A stretch of DNA of 64,000 bases from Ignavibacteria bacterium (GTDB lineage: Bacteria > Bacteroidota > Ignavibacteria > Tepidaquicellales > Tepidaquicellaceae): assembly GCA_016709315.1 (NCBI GenBank), contig JADJMZ010000006.1, positions 414,388-478,387 of the forward strand, given 5' to 3'. Below are positions 17,673 through 25,716 of this stretch, piece after piece (within the stretch, counting starts at the first letter, position 1; every line of letters starts with the position of its first letter). The position numbers were made by a program, and so were the translations under genes. Below the pieces are notes generated by a model. It saw only the letters and a list, made by a program, of their open reading frames with translations. It ran no database searches and had not been told where the DNA came from.

Positions 17673-19421
17673 ATGAAAAGAAGAGACATGATATTAAAAG
17701 CTTTGCAGGCAGGCGCTCTGATAAGCGCTGCAAAGCCGCTGCAGATTTTTGCAAATGAAAAAAAAGATGCGGTGCTTACAGAAATGACAGGTAATCCGCT
17801 GAGATTTCCTCCTGTTTTTACAAACGGCGGTACGATGTCGCTTGCAACATCAAATGTTAATGTATGGCCCGGTCAAACGACACAGGTCCTTGCGATAAAC
17901 GGTTCGTACCCGGGACCTTCGGTAGTTGTAGAAAAAGGTTCGACTTTTACTGCACAATTTTCTAATCAGCATAATGAACCGGCGACGATTCACTGGCATG
18001 GTGTAAACGCTCCGGAACTAATGGACGGACATCCAAAGGATGCTGTTCCGCCGGGAGGAAATTATACTTATACTTTTCCTGTGATAAACAGAGCCGGTAC
18101 ATATTTCTATCATTCTCATGCTGATATGCTTACAGCCGAACATGTTTACAGAGGATTTGCCGGTTTTTTTATTGTTACTGATCCTGCAGAAATTCCGCTT
18201 GGACTTCCCAGAGGAAATTTTGATATTCCTCTTTGCATTCAGGACAGAAGGGCAGCTAATATTCCGCAGTTCACATATTCTCCTTTAATGAATGATGTCA
18301 TCTACGGATATCTTGGCGATGCGCCTTTAATAAACGGTACTCCTGATGCTTATTTTGAAGTGAGCAAAACATTGTACAGATTCAGAATTCTTAACGGCTC
18401 GAATGCCAGAATTTATAAGATAGCTTTATCAGACAACAGACCATTTCACATAGTGGCTACAGACGGCGGATTAAAAGACTCTGCTGTTCAGGTAACATCT
18501 TTTTTCATTTCACCCGGTGAAAGGACTGATATACTTGTAGATTTTTCACCTTATACTATCGGACAGAATATGACTCTTAAATCTCTTGCGTTTACAGCGC
18601 CGGGGGGCGGAAGTTATGTTCAGGGAACTGAACTGAATCTGCTGAGATTTGATGTGACAGGAAATACTTCTTCAGGTGGAATAGTACCGGCAACACTTCC
18701 GCCGATAACTTATTTTAATCCTGCAGATGTTCAGACTGTAAGAAACTTTACACTAACTATGAGTGGCGGTGGAATGAATATGCACAGGATAAACGGACTG
18801 ACTTTTGTGATGGACAGGATTGACTGGCAGACTCCTTTGAATTCTCTTGAAGAGTGGAAGATCTTAAACGCCAGCAATAATATTCATCCGATGCATAGTC
18901 ATTCGGAACAGTTCCAGGTTTATTCAAGGAACGGAAGCACTGATCTTCCTCCTGCTGACAAAGGATGGAAAGATACTGTACTCATTTATCCGTTTGAAAC
19001 AGTTCGTCTTCTTGTAAGATTTACCGGATACAAGGGAATATTTTTATTTCATTGCCATAACCTTGAACATGAGGATGACGGAATGATGCTTAATTATAAA
19101 ATTACTGATCCTATAGGAATCAATGAGCATAATTCAAATGTAGCTGACGGATATGAACTTGGTCAGAATTATCCTAATCCTTTTAATCCTTCTACTAATA
19201 TTAAATTTGAAATTCCGAAAGACGGGAATGTATCACTGAAGTTGTATGATCAGCTTGGAAAAGAAATTTATACTATGATTGACGGTTTCAGGAGAAAGGG
19301 CAGCTATGAAGTCAGCATTAATGCGGATATTATAAATGGAGGACTGTCTTCGGGAGAATATTTTTATAAACTTGCCGCAGATAATGTGCTGATCAGTAAG
19401 AAGATGATGCTGGTTAAGTAA
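17673..19421 (+). CDS. Multicopper oxidase with Tat-like leader and T9SS tail
   Basis: A 582-residue multicopper oxidase of the CueO/CotA/laccase superfamily, which couples substrate oxidation to reduction of O2 to water. Copper-ligand motifs are complete: HWHG (107-110), HSHAD (147-151), HPMHSHSEQF, and HCHNLEHEDDGMM with the T1/T3 ligands. The N-terminus KRRDMILKAL followed by a modest hydrophobic stretch resembles a twin-arginine signal, usual for these enzymes. The C-terminus is a T9SS sorting domain (NYPNPFNPSTNIKFEIP, KKMMLVK), implying export across the outer membrane. It could be a metal oxidase or laccase; substrate unknown. A heptamer tract begins directly after the stop. Confidence 0.93.
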   Translation: MKRRDMILKALQAGALISAAKPLQIFANEKKDAVLTEMTGNPLRFPPVFTNGGTMSLATSNVNVWPGQTTQVLAINGSYPGPSVVVEKGSTFTAQFSNQHNEPATIHWHGVNAPELMDGHPKDAVPPGGNYTYTFPVINRAGTYFYHSHADMLTAEHVYRGFAGFFIVTDPAEIPLGLPRGNFDIPLCIQDRRAANIPQFTYSPLMNDVIYGYLGDAPLINGTPDAYFEVSKTLYRFRILNGSNARIYKIALSDNRPFHIVATDGGLKDSAVQVTSFFISPGERTDILVDFSPYTIGQNMTLKSLAFTAPGGGSYVQGTELNLLRFDVTGNTSSGGIVPATLPPITYFNPADVQTVRNFTLTMSGGGMNMHRINGLTFVMDRIDWQTPLNSLEEWKILNASNNIHPMHSHSEQFQVYSRNGSTDLPPADKGWKDTVLIYPFETVRLLVRFTGYKGIFLFHCHNLEHEDDGMMLNYKITDPIGINEHNSNVADGYELGQNYPNPFNPSTNIKFEIPKDGNVSLKLYDQLGKEIYTMIDGFRRKGSYEVSINADIINGGLSSGEYFYKLAADNVLISKKMMLVK

Positions 19422-19456
19422 ATTTGGAATTGGGAATTTCGGATTGGGAATTTTTT
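19422..19456. repeat. Non-coding heptamer tract after a T9SS gene
   Basis: Units atttgga, attggga, atttcgg, attggga, atttttt begin on the base after the multicopper oxidase stop codon. The consensus matches the heptamers read in frame inside other T9SS tails. Degenerate T-rich sequence continues to about 19495. Confidence 0.75.
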
Positions 19457-19589
19457 GATTTTGGATTTTAGATTGATGATTTTAGATTTGTTTTTTCAGG
19501 GTTCTGCGTAAAAAAATTCAACAATAATAGGATCTTCTCAAATTGGAGTAAATCTGCTGAATCATTAAATGCTTTTTCCAATACGTTTA

Positions 19590-20681
19590 TTAGATTTTGA
19601 TATTCGTAATTCTCTGATCACAGTTGTACAGATCACAGCAGGTATGACACACTCTCTTCATTGCATTAAACGAAATGAGTTCTACATTGGCGGAGAGATA
19701 ATCATTTTTAACAGGTTCAGTCCTCAGCAGATCAGTACTCAGATATTTTTTATTGGAATCCGGAAGAACTGTTGCTACTACAGAGTCATCCCCGATCTCA
19801 TTCTGAGCCATTAAAGCAGCGATAAAATTTGCTCCGGAAGAAATTCCGACAGCAAGACCGAGACAGGCAAGTTTCTGTGACATTAAAATCGCGTCGCCAT
19901 CATGTACAGACTTTACATGATCCAGAGAACCGAGATCAACAATAGGAGGAATGAATTCATCTGAGATTCCCTGTATCCTGTGTTTACCTACTTTATGACC
20001 GGTAGTTAGTGTAGGAGACTCCGCAGGTTCCATTGGATGTATGCGGATATCGGGATTCATTTTTTTAAGATATAGCCCTGTACCCATTATAGTGCCGCCG
20101 GTACCTATTCCTGCTGCGAAAGCATCCGGTTTCAGACCTTTGAAATTTAGCTGCCACCAGATTTCCGGTCCGGTAGTTTCGTAATGAGCGGCAATGTTAG
20201 CTGTATTAGAGAACTGATGCGGCAGGAAAATGTTTTCAATTTCATCAGCCATTTTATCTGCAAGTTTTATACTTCCGAGAAAACCATCCTGTTCCTTTGT
20301 AACCGGAATTATCTTAGCTCCGAAACTTTGTATAAGATCAACTCTCTCACGGCTCATCCAGTCAGGCATAAATATAGTTACGGAATGTCCAAGAGCTCTT
20401 CCGATTGCTGAAAAAGAAATTCCGGTATTTCCGCTTGTCGCTTCTGCAATTATATCTCCTTCCTTAATGAATCCTTTTTCATAGGAATTTTTTAAAATGT
20501 GAAAAGCCATTCTGTCTTTAATACTGCCCGTCATATTCAGACTTTCATACTTAGCGTAAATCTTTCTATGCCTGTTATTATATTTGAATTCAATTTCAAG
20601 CAGCGGTGTATTGCCTATCATGTGACCTAAGCTGAAAAATTTTGATCTTACTTTGTCTGATACTGTTATGGAATCATTCAT
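19590..20681 (-). CDS. Cysteine synthase-family PLP enzyme with Cys-rich C-terminus
   Basis: A 363-residue fold-type II PLP enzyme of the cysteine synthase / cystathionine beta-synthase family. It has NMTGSIKDRM with the Schiff-base K55, the substrate loop TSGNTGI (82-88) and the phosphate-binding GIGTGGTIMG. The family makes cysteine from O-acetylserine and sulfide or related beta-replacement products. The C-terminal ~40 residues extend beyond a standard CysK and contain RVCHTCCDLYNCDQ, four cysteines that could bind metal or act as a redox switch. No sulfur-assimilation neighbours are present. CysK-like activity is likely, but a specialised beta-replacement enzyme cannot be excluded. Confidence 0.85.
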   Translation of the reverse strand: MNDSITVSDKVRSKFFSLGHMIGNTPLLEIEFKYNNRHRKIYAKYESLNMTGSIKDRMAFHILKNSYEKGFIKEGDIIAEATSGNTGISFSAIGRALGHSVTIFMPDWMSRERVDLIQSFGAKIIPVTKEQDGFLGSIKLADKMADEIENIFLPHQFSNTANIAAHYETTGPEIWWQLNFKGLKPDAFAAGIGTGGTIMGTGLYLKKMNPDIRIHPMEPAESPTLTTGHKVGKHRIQGISDEFIPPIVDLGSLDHVKSVHDGDAILMSQKLACLGLAVGISSGANFIAALMAQNEIGDDSVVATVLPDSNKKYLSTDLLRTEPVKNDYLSANVELISFNAMKRVCHTCCDLYNCDQRITNIKI

Positions 20682-21225
20682 AATATTATTTTCCTGAAAT
20701 TAATTCAGGAAGTATTAAAAAGAAATTAAGATTTAACTGCATTATTGCGAACATTTATAAAAGTTTGTTTATGTCGCTGATGAAATCATAAAAAATATTA
20801 ATTAGTGATTCAAGTTACGCAAAAGAATATTATTTTTCGATTTTAACTTTTGTAAATCAGTAAAGTAGTAAATATTATTAAAAATAAGCTTAGAAATCGA
20901 CCTCCCCCTGCCCCCTCCTTGGCAAGGAGGGGGTTGGGGGGTGGTCTTAAACTGAAAAACTGACATTTGCGTAACTTCAGTTAGTGATTCATATTTTTTT
21001 ACGAATTTGAAAATGCATTTTTAGTACAATTAGTGTGAATTAGTGTAATTCCTGGCGGATGAAAACTTCAAAGTTCGAAGCAGTCAACTCGTAAATTAAT
21101 ATTGGTTTCATAGATGACAGCATTAAGACAAAACTCTTCAATATTTTAAATAAAAGAAAAATACTAATTTCTAAATATTTGATTTATGTCTAAGAATTGA
21201 TATTGAAAAAAATAAATTTATAATT
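20682..21225. other. Intergenic region without a gene
   Basis: AT-rich DNA between divergent genes. It contains the nested palindrome at 20899-20946 and short strings such as agtgtgaattagtgtaatt. No coding frame or RNA gene was recognised. Confidence 0.65.
20899..20946. repeat. Nested palindromic element, copy 2
   Basis: The outer arms are gacctcccc and ggggtggtc. The inner hairpin has perfect 11-bp arms ccccctccttg / caaggaggggg around a single g. It is a shorter version of 8541-8612, without the GC-rich insert. Confidence 0.8.
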
Positions 21226-21480
21226 ATGACTCAATCACAATTAAAAAATGTCATGAAGTATCATTTGAAAAACTTCAATGACGAAGGTGTTTCAATTAAT
21301 GACAGCACAGTTTTCAATACTGTGTTAAGTGATTCTGACGGTTATGGAAATGCAAATTCAAAATATATATTCCGTTCTGTTATCCGCTGGACAATGATTA
21401 AGAATGGTCATGCTGATAAACCATGGCCTAAGGACTGGTTTGATAATAATGTGGAATACCTTTCATCAAAACTAATTTAA
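21226..21480 (+). CDS. Small protein of unknown function
   Basis: An 84-residue soluble protein, polar, with aromatic residues at the C-terminal end (HADKPWPKDWFDNNVEYLSSKLI). No motif or family is recognised. The ATG has no Shine-Dalgarno site, as for most genes here. It ends 10 bases before the outer-membrane-type gene at 21491 and may be co-transcribed with it. It reads like a small helical domain, but function is unknown. Confidence 0.55.
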   Translation: MTQSQLKNVMKYHLKNFNDEGVSINDSTVFNTVLSDSDGYGNANSKYIFRSVIRWTMIKNGHADKPWPKDWFDNNVEYLSSKLI

Positions 21481-21490
21481 TTCTGAGATC

Positions 21491-22345
21491 ATGAGGATAA
21501 ATAAACTTTACGCAGTATTTGTATTATGCATTACAGTTTCTATTGCTTCCGCTCAGGATAAACCTCTTACCATAACTCTCGGCAATATAAAAACTGAATT
21601 AAAGAACAGCGCTTTAAATCTCGGGATACAGTATCTGGTTTCTCTTGACAGCGCTTATAAGGAACAGGATTTATTATTTCCCGGGAAGAAGTCACTGTTT
21701 CAGATCTCTCCTGAATTTAATATTCAGACAGGAACGAGTGACGCGTTCTCTGCAATTGATGTAAAAATTACCGGAGTTGCATTGCTGTTTCAGACAGTAA
21801 AGATTGACGGAGTCATTACTCCCGATACTAAAAAATTATTTCATGCTTTTCCTTTATCAGCGGGAATAGAGACAAACAATAATTTTGATTATGTTAATGC
21901 TATTTTTGAAGTTGGGTATGTGCCATGGTATCAGGCGGTGTTTATGAGTAAGGTTCCGGCATGGCTGAAGAAGACTAAGATAGGAATTTTTCTGCAGGGA
22001 GGATATAAATTTAATCTCAACATAACAGATTCGGTAAATAAATCCGGCGGTGATGCAGATCAGAGTAATGAGAATACTGATAAAGGAATTTTGCGGACCA
22101 AAGGAAGTTTCGGTATCAATACGCAGGAATTAATAAACCTTCCATTTATTAAGATAGGATTAGCAGGAGATGCAAACGGCTGGTATGATATTCTGAACAA
22201 GACTACTTATTTTAATCTTGAAGGGAAGTTAAGATTTTTCGTAGGGAAAAACAGATACTTTGATTTTGTATATCAGAAAGGTTCCGGCGCTCCGAATTTT
22301 AATAAAGGAGATCAGTATGGAATAAATCTGACAGTAGGGTTTTAA
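21491..22345 (+). CDS. Probable outer-membrane or periplasmic beta-rich protein
   Basis: A 284-residue protein with a signal peptide (LYAVFVLCITVSIASAQ). The body is beta-strand-rich with alternating hydrophobic residues (SPEFNIQTGTSDAFSAIDVKITG, LEGKLRFFVGKNRYFDFVYQ) and ends GINLTVGF, consistent with a barrel terminating at an aromatic residue. No family is recognised. It follows the 84-residue gene by 10 bases and is closed by a bidirectional terminator. Confidence 0.65.
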   Translation: MRINKLYAVFVLCITVSIASAQDKPLTITLGNIKTELKNSALNLGIQYLVSLDSAYKEQDLLFPGKKSLFQISPEFNIQTGTSDAFSAIDVKITGVALLFQTVKIDGVITPDTKKLFHAFPLSAGIETNNNFDYVNAIFEVGYVPWYQAVFMSKVPAWLKKTKIGIFLQGGYKFNLNITDSVNKSGGDADQSNENTDKGILRTKGSFGINTQELINLPFIKIGLAGDANGWYDILNKTTYFNLEGKLRFFVGKNRYFDFVYQKGSGAPNFNKGDQYGINLTVGF

Positions 22346-22528
22346 ACGGAAGAATATAATTTTATACTCAGAGATAAGTAATCATTTTATACGGTAGTTA
22401 TTATTCGTCTGCAGTCATTTCTCACATATTCAATAAGTAAGTAAATGCCAGTGCAATCAGAAATGCTACAACACTTGTTATCCCGGGAAAATATTTATTG
22501 AGTTTTAGATTCATGATATAATATTGAA

Positions 22529-22567
22529 AAGACCCGTCCTGTTAAATTTCAGCACGGGTCTTATTTT
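22529..22567. terminator. Bidirectional terminator between convergent genes
   Basis: The 9-bp arms aagacccgt (22529-22537) and acgggtctt (22554-22562) have A-rich DNA on the left and T-rich DNA on the right. They sit between the rightward gene ending at 22345 and the leftward gene ending at 22576. Confidence 0.8.
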
Positions 22568-22575
22568 AAAATAAA

Positions 22576-23094
22576 TTATCTCATTCTTGGTTTAGGTCTC
22601 GGTACAGTCCCGCATCTTTCAAAATCGTCCGCGAGTTTGTTTGCGACTCCTCTCACAACTTCAGCAGCGACCGATTTCAATGCCTGATTAAATTCTTTGC
22701 TTATTGTCAATCCGGAGATCTGGGTAAGAATGTTAGCGACCTGAATTTGTTCAGCAGAAGCGATCTCTTTCCAGGGGAACGGACCCGGCCACGGATCCGG
22801 AACGGGTGGGAATGGAGGAAAAGGTCTCCAGGGCGGACATATATCATCGCCTTCTTCCCAGCCGTTTATCATTCCGGCTGTAGCTTCTTTTGCCATTTTC
22901 TGTGAAATTCCGAATACTTTTCCGGAAAGTTTTTTATCCGAAATCACACTGCTAAGCTGTTTAACTGCATCTGCCAGAGCGAGTTCGCCGAAATGCCCCC
23001 AGCCCGGATCTTCCCAGTTAGGAATGAAGTGTGTAATGAAAAGAGACTTTACCTTTCTCCAGTCTGCAATGAATCTTTTGTTTGTTTTAGCCAT
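22576..23094 (-). CDS. Proline/aromatic-rich protein of unknown function
   Basis: A 172-residue protein without signal peptide. An N-terminal helical part is followed by a striking Pro/Trp/Phe-rich linker at about residues 83-108 (CPPWRPFPPFPPVPDPWPGP). A second helical part and a basic tail (RCGTVPRPKPRMR) complete it. No family is recognised. The polyproline-type linker between two small helical halves suggests a scaffold or binding protein, but this is a guess. It is a single-gene unit sharing a terminator with the gene to its left. Confidence 0.6.
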   Translation of the reverse strand: MAKTNKRFIADWRKVKSLFITHFIPNWEDPGWGHFGELALADAVKQLSSVISDKKLSGKVFGISQKMAKEATAGMINGWEEGDDICPPWRPFPPFPPVPDPWPGPFPWKEIASAEQIQVANILTQISGLTISKEFNQALKSVAAEVVRGVANKLADDFERCGTVPRPKPRMR

Positions 23095-23446
23095 TATTTT
23101 AATTTATTATTTAGTTTTGCTTACTCTTTTAATTATGCGGATTTTCAGCATGGTCCGCTTTAAATATTCTTTACAAAAGTATAAAAACTGAAAATGAAAG
23201 ATAATAGAGGCAAGCGCATTTTATTAATGAGTAAGAATACTTAACAATTAGTAATTAGCAATTAACAATTAACAATTAGCAGTTGAAAAAATATAAATTT
23301 TTATAAAAAAGATTTTGTATTTTAGTATTAAAATATTTTTTAAAATTAAGTTAAACATTATGGCAGATAAATATTTTTATGCCTGTATGTACCAGTCATT
23401 ACCTCAAAGTTTCTAAGACTCTGAGTTAAAAACTTTCAAAACAAGA
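23095..23446. other. Intergenic region with short heptamer tract
   Basis: Six heptamers (aacaatt, agtaatt, agcaatt, aacaatt, aacaatt, agcagtt) occupy 23243-23284. Bases 23401-23430 carry a partial cctcaaagtttctaagactc string of the dispersed repeat family, ending about 17 bases before the next start codon. No gene was found. Confidence 0.7.
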
Positions 23447-24298
23447 ATGAAAAAAACAGGTGTTGCAATCATTCACGGAATGGGCAATCAGAACAGGGAT
23501 TTCGCGGATAAGTTCATTAAAGAAATTAAGGCTGCTTATGAAAATACAGATGAAGGGAAGTACAGATCTTCTGATATTTATTTCAAACCGGTTTACTGGG
23601 CTGATGTATTGAATGACGAAGAAAGAAAGATGTGGAATAATCTGAATCTTGATAGTCTTGATTTCAGGGACTTCAGAAAATTCATTGTGAATTATCTCGG
23701 CGACGCCATTGCATATCAGAAAATGTATGATCTGAAGAAAGCAAAGATCAGAAAAGATATATCAGTTTATTATAAAGTTCAGACGATCATTTCAGATTCT
23801 CTTAAGGACATTGACAATAATACTGAAAAGGGAAGCCCGCTGGTATTGATAGGACATTCGCTCGGAACTGTAATGCTGATGAATTATATTTATGATTCTC
23901 AAAAAACTCCGGCGCATAAAAAACTGAATGAATGGAAAGACAAATGCGATACGGATAATCTTACAGGTCTGTTCCTGTGCGGCAGTCCTTTTGCATTGTG
24001 GACATTGAGGAAAAAGGATTTCGGTGAACCGATAAATTTCCCCGGGAAGAATTTATCAGCCCAGATGAAAAAGAGATCCAGATGGCTTAACATTTATGAT
24101 CCGGATGATATCCTTGCTTATCCTTTGAAGAACTTAAATACTTCTTATAAAAAAATTTCTTACCTTGAAGATAAAGCCATCGAAGTTGGCGGACTGCTTA
24201 CCGGCGGAACTCCGCTGAGCCATTCCGGATATTTTAAGACTGCAGATGTTATTAAATTGATCGCAGATTTTTTAAAAGAGATTAATCCGGAACACTGA
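23447..24298 (+). CDS. Alpha/beta hydrolase (esterase/lipase-like)
   Basis: A 283-residue cytoplasmic alpha/beta hydrolase. It has an oxyanion-type loop after strand 3 (VAIIHGMGNQNRDF), a nucleophile elbow GHSLG (in LVLIGHSLGTVMLMNY), a strand with acidic candidates (WLNIYDPDDILAYPL) and a late His (PLSHSGYF). This makes a full Ser-Asp-His set. No signal peptide or lid domain is obvious, and the substrate cannot be deduced. It is a single-gene unit between repeat-rich spacers. Confidence 0.8.
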   Translation: MKKTGVAIIHGMGNQNRDFADKFIKEIKAAYENTDEGKYRSSDIYFKPVYWADVLNDEERKMWNNLNLDSLDFRDFRKFIVNYLGDAIAYQKMYDLKKAKIRKDISVYYKVQTIISDSLKDIDNNTEKGSPLVLIGHSLGTVMLMNYIYDSQKTPAHKKLNEWKDKCDTDNLTGLFLCGSPFALWTLRKKDFGEPINFPGKNLSAQMKKRSRWLNIYDPDDILAYPLKNLNTSYKKISYLEDKAIEVGGLLTGGTPLSHSGYFKTADVIKLIADFLKEINPEH

Positions 24299-24730
24299 AT
24301 TCCCGAAGTGCAATAATGAAACTTCCGGAAAGTTAACTCTCTTCAGATTGTCATTACCTCCCGCCTTGCCCGCTTTCAGCGAGGTAAACCGCGAGGCAGT
24401 AGTGCTCCAGACTGTATGAAAACTAATTTAAGAGAAAAACCTCAAAGTCTCTAAGGCTCAAAGATTCTTGAATTGAAAGTATTTAACTTTGAGTCTTAAA
24501 GTCTTCGTGGTAATTTTTTTGTTTTCAGACAGTCTGCTCCTGTCGGGGACACCCTATGGGTCATCCATTTTTAAGTTAGTTTTCAATTATTGGATTTCAA
24601 ATAAATGCGTCCGGGAATACAGTTGTGCAGCAAAGAGAAAGAGGTGTGAACATTTTACCCGGCTATGATTTTAATTCTTGATTATCTTGCATCCAATAAG
24701 TAACTTGCCTTAAATTATTAAGGTAATGTT
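24299..24730. other. Intergenic region filled with repeats
   Basis: No gene. It contains a GC-rich hairpin-family unit (24359-24400), the MITE-like element (24409-24534), and a ggggacaccctatgggtcatcc string (24544-24565) related to sequence at about 10520-10540. Confidence 0.7.
24409..24534. mobile_element. MITE-like inverted-repeat element, copy 1
   Basis: The terminal arms agactgtatgaaaac and gttttcagacagtc match except one base. The 6-bp string tgctcc occurs at both outer edges (24403-24408 and 24535-24540), a possible target duplication. The interior contains cctcaaagtctctaaggctc and ctttgagtcttaaagtcttc, which also pair. It encodes nothing. A second copy is at 58415-58538. Confidence 0.65.
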
Positions 24731-24994
24731 ATGTCACAGACAAATAAAGTTTTCGAGCCGGTAGAGGCAATTGTTCATTTCAGCAATAAGAAAGTAAAGA
24801 TACTAAGGTTTAAATGGAAAAATGATGTTTACAAGGTCACGGAAATGCTTCAGAGCTGGGATATTCCTTCGGGAGACAACTTTTCAACGCACTACGTTGT
24901 GATCTGCGAGGATAAAAATATAATGTGCGAATTGTCGCTGAATTTCAAAGACAGGAAATGGAACTGCGAACTTGTGCAGTGGGATACTCTGTGA
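24731..24994 (+). CDS. Small protein of unknown function
   Basis: An 87-residue soluble protein, beta-rich with many aromatics (ILRFKWKNDVYKVTEMLQSW, STHYVVICEDKNIMCELSLNF, KWNCELVQWD). It has an aagg Shine-Dalgarno-like site about 8 bases before the ATG. The pattern of a one-domain beta sheet recalls small DUF proteins of Bacteroidota, but I cannot name a family. It lies alone between long repeat-bearing spacers. Confidence 0.6.
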   Translation: MSQTNKVFEPVEAIVHFSNKKVKILRFKWKNDVYKVTEMLQSWDIPSGDNFSTHYVVICEDKNIMCELSLNFKDRKWNCELVQWDTL

Positions 24995-25349
24995 GAACTC
25001 TTTTATGAAATCAGCGCAGCTATTACTTATCAGAAGTCCGTCCAAAACATTATTTTTATATTTACAGGGATTTTTGTAAAGTGAGACAAATTCACGGAGC
25101 GTTTTATTTTCAAATTATAATTCCTCTGCATCTATGAGACTCTTTTAGTTAAAATTTAGTTTTGAGACACTCTCAGGGCTTTGGAAAGAGGAAAAAACTT
25201 TTAAATTCAATCAGAACATCTCCTTAAACCTCACATTTATATACAGATAGAAAATTGATAGTTTATTAGTTCATTAAAAATAATTTTGGAAAGCAGAGAT
25301 CTCACATCTGTCCAAAACGTTGAAAATTAGTTCAAGAAACTAAAACTAT

Positions 25350-25506
25350 ATTTTAAATCAAAAGCCCTGTTTCTCACAGATTACTCAGATTAACACAGAT
25401 TAGACTCTGCATTTTTCTTTCAATTTTTGAACACCCGGGTAAGAGTATAAGTGAGTATCTGTGAAAATCCTTGCCATCTGTGAGAGAAAAGCTTTGTTTT
25501 TAAAAT
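25350..25506. repeat. Inverted-repeat element of the 'cacagat' type
   Basis: The left arm (25350-25382: ttttaaatcaaaagc, then ttctcacagat) pairs with the right arm (25476-25506: atctgtgagagaaaagcttt, then gtttttaaaa) allowing small bulges. The interior has repeated cagatta and acacagatta strings. It encodes nothing. Confidence 0.55.
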
Positions 25507-25649
25507 ATTCAATTAATTAAGATCCAGGAATAGTTTTGAAATGCCAGGGAAATCTGTTTAAAATTGAATTCATAACTAACTTTTATTATCTAACCTAAAT
25601 CGTTTTTGACAGCAATGAAGAGATCTCTCCAACAATACTATTTAATTCC

Positions 25650-25680
25650 TTGTTACTTCAGAGCAGTTTAAGTAATTTTG
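25650..25680 (+). promoter_or_regulatory. Candidate Bacteroidota-type promoter for tig
   Basis: TTG (25650-25652), 20 bases, then TAATTTTG (25673-25680). This fits the Bacteroidota sigma-A consensus (-33 TTTG, -7 TAnnTTTG) and lies 36 bases before the tig start. Confidence 0.4.
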
Positions 25681-25716
25681 ATGTTTACAAAAGTTCATAA
25701 ATAAAATCACATAAAA

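Larger units (their letters stand above)
24995..25716. other. Long intergenic region with inverted-repeat element
   Basis: About 720 bases without a supportable gene. An inverted-repeat element spans 25350-25506, and the tig promoter lies at 25650-25680. Strings gtccaaaac recur at about 25037 and 25311. Confidence 0.65.
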
